The position numbers were made by a program, and so were the translations under genes. This document shows, piece by piece, positions 8,622-12,244 of a stretch of DNA of 12,244 nt. The notes beneath the pieces were generated by a model. The model was given only the letters and a program-made list of their open reading frames with translations. It made no database searches and had not been told where the DNA came from. The first letter of the stretch is position 1. The number at the start of each line of letters is the position of its first letter. This DNA is from Stephanodiscus triporus. Its lineage: Eukaryota > Bacillariophyta > Thalassiosirophyceae > Thalassiosirales > Thalassiosiraceae. The stretch covers positions 1-12,244 of the forward strand of contig JALLAZ010000757.1 of assembly GCA_036939755.1 (NCBI GenBank), written 5' to 3'.

Positions 8622-8771
8622 ATGGCAGACTCACCCCAGCCGGCTGCCATTCGGGGCCGACGACGACGCGAGGCGGCGGATGGGGTCGACGGCGAAGAGA
8701 CGGTAGCAGTGGGGGAGGGCGACATCTACTCCGCGGGGGCCTGTCTGTCCGTAGCCATAAAGAGTATGTAG
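8622..8771 (+). other. Candidate 5' exon or upstream ORF (49 codons)
   Basis: ATG at 8622 opens MADSPQPAAIRGRRRREAAD and runs 49 codons to TAG at 8769-8771. A strong GTATGT donor lies at 8764, just before the stop. Splicing from there to AG ending at 8882 or 8906 would enter the open frame of the 8942 gene in both cases, adding an N-terminal extension of about 60-70 residues. Alternatively this is a non-coding leader or an upstream ORF. CTATATATGG at 8616-8625 is TATA-like and overlaps the ATG, which favours the promoter reading. I cannot decide from sequence. Confidence 0.35.
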
Positions 8772-8785
8772 AGTAGGTAGATACT

Positions 8786-8882
8786 GTAAGTAAGTACCGT
8801 ACTCTACCTCTTTGTCATTGGTTCTCGAAAAAAAACGAAAGAAGATTTTCTCTGTCTGGATGTCATTGTTATTTTCGGCCAG
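8786..8882 (+). other. Possible 5'-leader intron of the Cys-rich protein gene
   Basis: ATACT|GTAAGTAAGT at 8786 is a textbook donor. A pyrimidine/T-rich stretch ends in TTTTCGGCCAG at 8882; a second acceptor, TTTCCAG, ends at 8906. The resulting 97-nt (or 121-nt) intron has an ordinary size and would lie in the leader before ATG 8942. The GTATGT at 8764 is a competing donor. An imperfect stem (8768-8779 with 8795-8807, one bulged base) covers the region between the two donors and the start of the intron. Confidence 0.45.
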
Positions 8883-8941
8883 CATTTTACTGCGCACACT
8901 TTCCAGAGAGAAGCCGATTGATCTATTCTTATCTACTCACC

Positions 8942-9868
8942 ATGACTGGTAGTAATTGCGCATCGGGCATTCTAAAGTGCAAGGGACCGGCCGCGGGGTT
9001 TACTGGTAGGGTTCATATTAGTGGTGCTCATTGTGGGTCTTGTTGTAAACACTATGGTATCAAGCAGACCATGTATAGTAGGGCGGAAAAGGATAGAAGA
9101 AACGAGGCAAGGCGTGCGAGACTACTTGCCAAGAGTGTAGCAGCGGAGCGTGCCTTTCGTAATGTCGGAGAGCCAACCGAGAAGGAGAAAGCAAATGCTG
9201 TCCAACTAACTTCTGAATTGTTTTGTGCCAAGCTTTCTCGCTTCCAGAATGCCAATCCTCCTGGTAGGGTGGTCACGGCCAGCATTTATCAGACAAGCGA
9301 AGGCAGCAGCAGAAATCATCAGCAGGAGTCAGTAGGCGCCTCCCTCAAGGGCACTGATACAAGAATGGCCAATCTTGTAAAGGTGGTCGACAAGAACGGA
9401 GAGGCCCGCTGGCGCAACCCAACAGCCGAGGAGAGGCGCGATGTGGGGACAAAGAGTTACCCCATATACGATGGCGCCAACAGAAAAATCCTCACGTCAT
9501 TCGTGGAGAGGTCACTACACGAGTTCGTTCAGTCTCTCAGCAAGACTGAACCAGTCAGGCTTCTTCAGCATGTGGCTGGAAATGGTGGTGCTATGAGTGC
9601 CCCTCCCTTCGTGCTTGCTTGTCGTTTCATCCTACACGATGAAAATGGCAATCTCCCTTTCGGACTCATCCGAAAGGGAGATTGCCCAGAGCACATCAAG
9701 CATGAAGATTGGGTCGCCCCTATCGCAGCTGCAGCCACCGCTGTCGTCGATCTCAACTCCTCTGACGACGACCTCACCAACTCCGACGACGACCGCAAGC
9801 CAGCATTCAAGCGCCTCCGCCGCCACATCACCGACTCTGATGACGACCGCAAGCCAGCGGCCAAATGA
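8942..9868 (+). CDS. Unknown 308-residue protein with Cys/His-rich N-terminus and acidic repeats
   Basis: I do not recognise this protein. ATG 8942 has a strong CACCATG context and is the preferred start, although the frame stays open upstream. Cys6, Cys13, His30, Cys31, Cys34, Cys35 and His37 in the first 40 residues suggest a small zinc-binding module. Residues about 43-75 are a highly charged basic helix (SRAEKDRRNEARRARLLAKS), possibly coiled coil and nucleic-acid binding. The central part is soluble without clear motifs. The C-terminus (about 272-308) alternates acidic SDDD clusters with basic patches (KRLRRH, a possible nuclear localisation signal) and repeats SDDDRKPA twice. A nuclear or RNA/DNA-binding role is inference from composition only. 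The coding sequence contains a perfect 18-bp foldback at 9647-9686, and a second hairpin lies 30 nt past the TGA. Confidence 0.7.
   Translation: MTGSNCASGILKCKGPAAGFTGRVHISGAHCGSCCKHYGIKQTMYSRAEKDRRNEARRARLLAKSVAAERAFRNVGEPTEKEKANAVQLTSELFCAKLSRFQNANPPGRVVTASIYQTSEGSSRNHQQESVGASLKGTDTRMANLVKVVDKNGEARWRNPTAEERRDVGTKSYPIYDGANRKILTSFVERSLHEFVQSLSKTEPVRLLQHVAGNGGAMSAPPFVLACRFILHDENGNLPFGLIRKGDCPEHIKHEDWVAPIAAAATAVVDLNSSDDDLTNSDDDRKPAFKRLRRHITDSDDDRKPAAK
9647..9686. repeat. Perfect 18-bp inverted repeat with 4-nt loop inside a coding region
   Basis: Left arm GGCAATCTCCCTTTCGGA (9647-9664), loop CTCA (9665-9668), and an exactly complementary right arm at 9669-9686. The flanking bases do not pair, so the stem is 18 bp. 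In the protein it encodes GNLPFGLIRKGDCP without breaking the frame. Such a stable hairpin is rare within a coding sequence. Confidence 0.95.
9788..9858 (+). repeat. Two 17-nt direct repeats, 54 nt apart
   Basis: GACGACCGCAAGCCAGC occurs at 9788-9804 and again at 9842-9858. The 54-nt offset is 18 codons, so both copies encode DDRKPA in the same frame. This is an in-frame tandem duplication with a diverged middle, close to the C-terminus of the Cys-rich protein. Confidence 0.85.
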
Positions 9869-9897
9869 GTCCTAAGTCGCTTATTCATATCATCGCG

Positions 9898-9924
9898 ACG
9901 ACCGAACATTGGATGTTCGGTCGT
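9898..9924. terminator. 12-bp hairpin just after the stop codon (3' UTR)
   Basis: ACGACCGAACAT (9898-9909), loop TGG, ATGTTCGGTCGT (9913-9924): a perfect 12-bp stem 29 nt after the TGA at 9866-9868. There is no T-run directly behind it. In a eukaryote it is more likely an mRNA 3'-end, stability or localisation element than a terminator; the type given here is only the nearest category. Confidence 0.55.
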
Positions 9925-9972
9925 AGACGCAGCGTTTTCATTCAAATATCATAGTTTGGTTAAATTAATCAT

Positions 9973-9985
9973 CTATTTTTTTCAG
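9973..9985 (+). promoter_or_regulatory. 3' splice-site-like sequence before the NUDIX gene
   Basis: CTATTTTTTTCAG ends at 9985 and is a near-ideal acceptor. The NUDIX frame is open from 9964, across this site, to ATG 10099, so an upstream exon could add residues to the N-terminus. I find no matching strong donor in the preceding few hundred bases. If transcribed as leader, ATG 9989 opens a 22-codon upstream ORF ending at 10057. Confidence 0.35.
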
Positions 9986-10098
9986 GACATGGTGACGCGC
10001 TCGTACGTTCCCTTGGCACGCCCGAGGGGAGGAGGGGGAGAAGGGCGGAGAGGCTAACACCAACGGGGCAGGGGCGGATCAAGTCCCCCCCCATATGT

Positions 10099-11388
10099 AT
10101 GGCCCAGGACTTGAAAAGGGTTGCATCAAGCATTTTTGATTTCAGCGTTTCGGGGGTGTGCTTTTCGCCAAAGGAGGTGGAACTCTGTGCAGAGAAGTCG
10201 TTTGTTTTGGATAAGTATCTGGAACTCTCGTCACAGAGATCCGCAGAGACGATGGCGGGGACTGCGACTGCATCGGACGGGAACAATTCGCAAGAGGTCC
10301 TGTCGTCGAGTTCTTCCATTGTCTCCACCTCGTCCTGTGGCCGAAGCGCCACACGTGACGAAACCACTGCTGTCGCTTCGTTGGCTGTGAAGAATGACCC
10401 CCCGTTGGAGGTTGTGAGTGCGAACTCTGCTGTTGTCTTGGAAAGTGATGCTCTTTCAGGCAGCGGGGGGGACGTCAGTGTGGCGGTCGAACAAGTACGT
10501 TTCGCATCGGGACACTGCGCTTCGACAGAGACAGCCAAAGTTTCAGAGAACTCGAGAGCTCTGCTATCTCCAAGGACAGCGTCCCTGACCACATTTGCAA
10601 GCAAACTCATCAAGGTTAGTTCATCTCGCCAAGGACGTTCTCTCCAACGATGGCTTGTGCACTCTCCCACTACTAAGCTCATGCGACAGACTGCTGGGAC
10701 AATCCCCATCACGCGAGATGGCCGTATCGTCCTTATCAGTGCGTCCCGCAAGAAGGAGTGGATCTTGCCCAAGGGCGGCTGGGACGCTGACGAGACGAAG
10801 GAGGAGTGCGCCATGAGAGAAACGTATGAGGAGGGTGGGATTGTTGGATTGTTGGGGGGGTGTTTGGAACCGATTGATTATGAGAGGGCAAAGTCGAAGA
10901 AAGGGATATTAAAAGAGTTGGGAGTTTCGGATGTGGAAGCCAAGGCGGGCGGTGAAGTTGAGGGAAGAATGAGCAATTGTCATGAAGGATTGTGCCCTCC
11001 ACTCCCCAAGCGTGTCAAGACTGAGTTGTCATCCTTGCCGACTGACCCTGAACTGATCCTATCATCGGTCAAGAGAAAAGTCTCATCTGACTCTAACTGG
11101 AGCACTAGTGCTGATGGTTTCAATGGCATGACAGGAATGACACCCACCGTGGCCCCAAATGAATCGTTTGAAGACTACTCCTACGTTCGTCTATTTCTAT
11201 TCCCTCTCTATGTATCATCTGTAAAGTCGGAATGGCCCGAAAAGGGCCGCCTGCGAAAGCTAGTTCATATTGATGAAGCCATAAGGATTATGGATGCACA
11301 AAGTAGGCCTTACTTCCGAATGGGACTGGAACTAGTAAAAAAGCGGGGTTTGCATTTGTTGATGAAGTCGGAACAGCCGGATGAGTAA
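10099..11388 (+). CDS. NUDIX hydrolase, diphosphoinositol polyphosphate phosphohydrolase type
   Basis: A 429-residue protein. Such enzymes hydrolyse pyrophosphate bonds in diphosphoinositol polyphosphates and diadenosine polyphosphates, using divalent cations held by the NUDIX box. The box GX5EX7REUXEEXGU is complete at residues 226-248: Gly226, Glu232, Arg240, Glu241, Glu244, Glu245, Gly247. The hydrophobic 'U' at 242 is Thr. LPKGGWDADE and, upstream, SRQGRSLQRW...TAGTIPI match the plant/fungal DIPP-like branch. Residues about 1-170 are Ser/Thr/Ala-rich and likely disordered. An insertion of about 100 residues (roughly 255-358), with a basic PKRVKTE patch, splits the fold before its last strands (YVRLFLFPLYV, EWPEKGRLRKL, then a helix). 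The start at ATG 10099 is the first in frame. All catalytic acidic residues are present, so it should be active. Substrate choice is inferred from the family. Confidence 0.85.
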   Translation: MAQDLKRVASSIFDFSVSGVCFSPKEVELCAEKSFVLDKYLELSSQRSAETMAGTATASDGNNSQEVLSSSSSIVSTSSCGRSATRDETTAVASLAVKNDPPLEVVSANSAVVLESDALSGSGGDVSVAVEQVRFASGHCASTETAKVSENSRALLSPRTASLTTFASKLIKVSSSRQGRSLQRWLVHSPTTKLMRQTAGTIPITRDGRIVLISASRKKEWILPKGGWDADETKEECAMRETYEEGGIVGLLGGCLEPIDYERAKSKKGILKELGVSDVEAKAGGEVEGRMSNCHEGLCPPLPKRVKTELSSLPTDPELILSSVKRKVSSDSNWSTSADGFNGMTGMTPTVAPNESFEDYSYVRLFLFPLYVSSVKSEWPEKGRLRKLVHIDEAIRIMDAQSRPYFRMGLELVKKRGLHLLMKSEQPDE

Positions 11389-12244
11389 ATTGATACAATA
11401 CACAGTGGATAAGATAAATTCTTAGTTTGGGTCCTTACTTCGTTGGCAACAGCTTCTGCTATTAACAGTTAAATCTATGCAGCGCCATCATCTGAGACTT
11501 AACAAGGCGAAAAGTTACGCAAGATTTCTTAACCATAATTTATTATTGGTTGTGTTTGTTGGCGGTCTGTCGGCAGTCATTTAAACAAGCTTTGCGCACT
11601 TTTCCTTCTACTGCCATGGCCAAAGAGGAGAGTGAAAAACACCAGCAACGCATCCAGTGCAACTTATCCTTTGTTCGTATGTAGCCTTAGTACTAGATGG
11701 TTTGCATTGGACAGATTTGGGATGCACATGTCAAGTTCATGGCCATTACTAGCAGCAGTGAAAAGGGGATAGAGTTCACATCAGCACAAGCAATGTGTAT
11801 GGTTTATTTTATTGACAAGGGGAAGGTTACCACTGGTGACAGCAAAGGGGTTGAAAGTAGGGGCTGCACTGGAGAATTTTTCAAGAAATAAATTTGGTCG
11901 AAATATCTTCTTTGTCAGTTCGAAGTTGTAGACATGAACATGGTGTGTCATGTCAATAGTCATCAAGAAAATATTTTTAAATTGAAATAACGGCTCGTCT
12001 CCAGAAAAAACGCTCGTCTTCTGGTACACGTGTTGTCTCCGGTCCGCCCATAAATGCTCCGTCTCCAGCATCAACACTCCGTTCCGGTCCACTACTCCGT
12101 TTCTGGTCCAACATGCCGACGACGTGCTATTGTGGTAAATTAGCAAGCGGTTTTTGAAAAAGCAGTGATGGCAACCAACATTGCTCGATTACCTCACAAA
12201 AGCCTTTAATGGATCTAAAAAACATTAAATGTTACTGACCAAAA
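11389..12244. other. Region without a convincing gene
   Basis: About 850 nt, A/T-rich, following the NUDIX gene. ATTGG (inverted CCAAT) lies near 11545. ATG 11616 opens 61 nt (MAKEESEKHQQRIQCNLSFV) up to a GTATGT donor at 11677, which could be the first exon of a gene continuing beyond the window. No acceptor in the next 200 nt joins it cleanly to an open frame. A 64-codon ORF at 11697-11891 has no recognisable motif. Confidence 0.4.
11994..12110 (+). repeat. Degenerate short repeat cluster (about six copies)
   Basis: Variants of CTCCGTYTCYGGTCC recur at about 11994, 12013, 12033, 12057, 12077 and 12095, spaced roughly 18-24 nt. Two of them read CTCCGTTCCGGTCC and CTCCGTTTCTGGTCC. The copies are too diverged for a young satellite; an old tandem array is the simplest reading. 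Confidence 0.5.

Noticed and set aside
8390..8776. Plus-strand ORF of 128 codons (MSDPKIKSFLPLPPVP from ATG 8462)
   Set aside because: The second half is a shifted reading of the 8622 candidate exon and becomes Gly/Arg-rich. The first half has no motif.
10615..10689. Intron-like segment (GTTAGT donor, TACTAAG branch-like site, CAG acceptor) in the NUDIX gene
   Set aside because: It is 75 nt and in phase, but it encodes SRQGRSLQRW, which matches the conserved start of the plant-type DIPP domain, so it is most likely coding.
9969..10814. Minus-strand ORF of 281 codons opposite the NUDIX gene
   Set aside because: It is antisense to a frame with a full NUDIX box. It is open because the plus-strand N-terminus is low-complexity.
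1..12244. tRNA, rRNA or CRISPR array
   Set aside because: No T-loop/acceptor-stem pattern, no rRNA-like stretch and no regularly spaced identical repeats were seen by eye.

Overview
This window looks like nuclear DNA of a microbial eukaryote. A diatom or other stramenopile is the best guess. The grounds are GT-AG introns of roughly 60-150 nt, no bacterial-style gene packing, a plant/fungal-type diphosphoinositol-phosphatase NUDIX protein, a decayed piggyBac-like transposon, and a protein whose signal-anchor is followed by an ASAF motif of the kind used for plastid import in diatoms. The taxonomic call is inference; nothing here is decisive on its own.

Layout, left to right. Positions 174-3305 hold a dead piggyBac-like DNA transposon. 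It has short inverted ends beginning CCCTTTCCC, a TTAA at the left edge (TTAC at the right), and a transposase relic broken by at least eight frame switches and many stops. Positions 3456-5421 (+) hold a gene for a mostly helical protein with one canonical EF-hand and an organelle-presequence-like N-terminus. It needs one intron to join its two reading frames and has an intron-like segment near its 3' end. Positions 5571-7514 (-) converge on it and encode a 647-residue protein. That protein has a single transmembrane stretch, an ASAF motif, and a metallo-beta-lactamase-like core that has lost most metal ligands. Much of its low-complexity sequence comes from one GTC/GAC trinucleotide repeat read in different registers. 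Positions 7515-8621 are a gene-poor spacer, probably the upstream region of that gene.

Positions 8622-9868 (+) hold a small candidate 5' exon or upstream ORF, a likely 5' intron, and a 308-residue Cys-rich, basic/acidic protein of unknown function. Its coding sequence contains a perfect 18-bp stem with a 4-nt loop, and a second perfect 12-bp hairpin lies just after its stop codon. Positions 10099-11388 (+) encode a NUDIX hydrolase of the diphosphoinositol polyphosphate phosphohydrolase type, with a long insertion in the catalytic fold. The last 850 nt contain a short degenerate repeat cluster and one doubtful mini-exon, with no convincing gene.

I see no operon-like logic and no shared pathway between the genes. 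Calcium sensing (EF-hand) and inositol pyrophosphate turnover (NUDIX) are both signalling roles, but their proximity is probably incidental. I cannot demonstrate a new multi-gene system here. The items most worth a second look are the degenerate metallo-beta-lactamase-like putative plastid protein built on trinucleotide repeats, the intragenic 18-bp foldback, and the C-terminal intron/anchor choice in the EF-hand gene.
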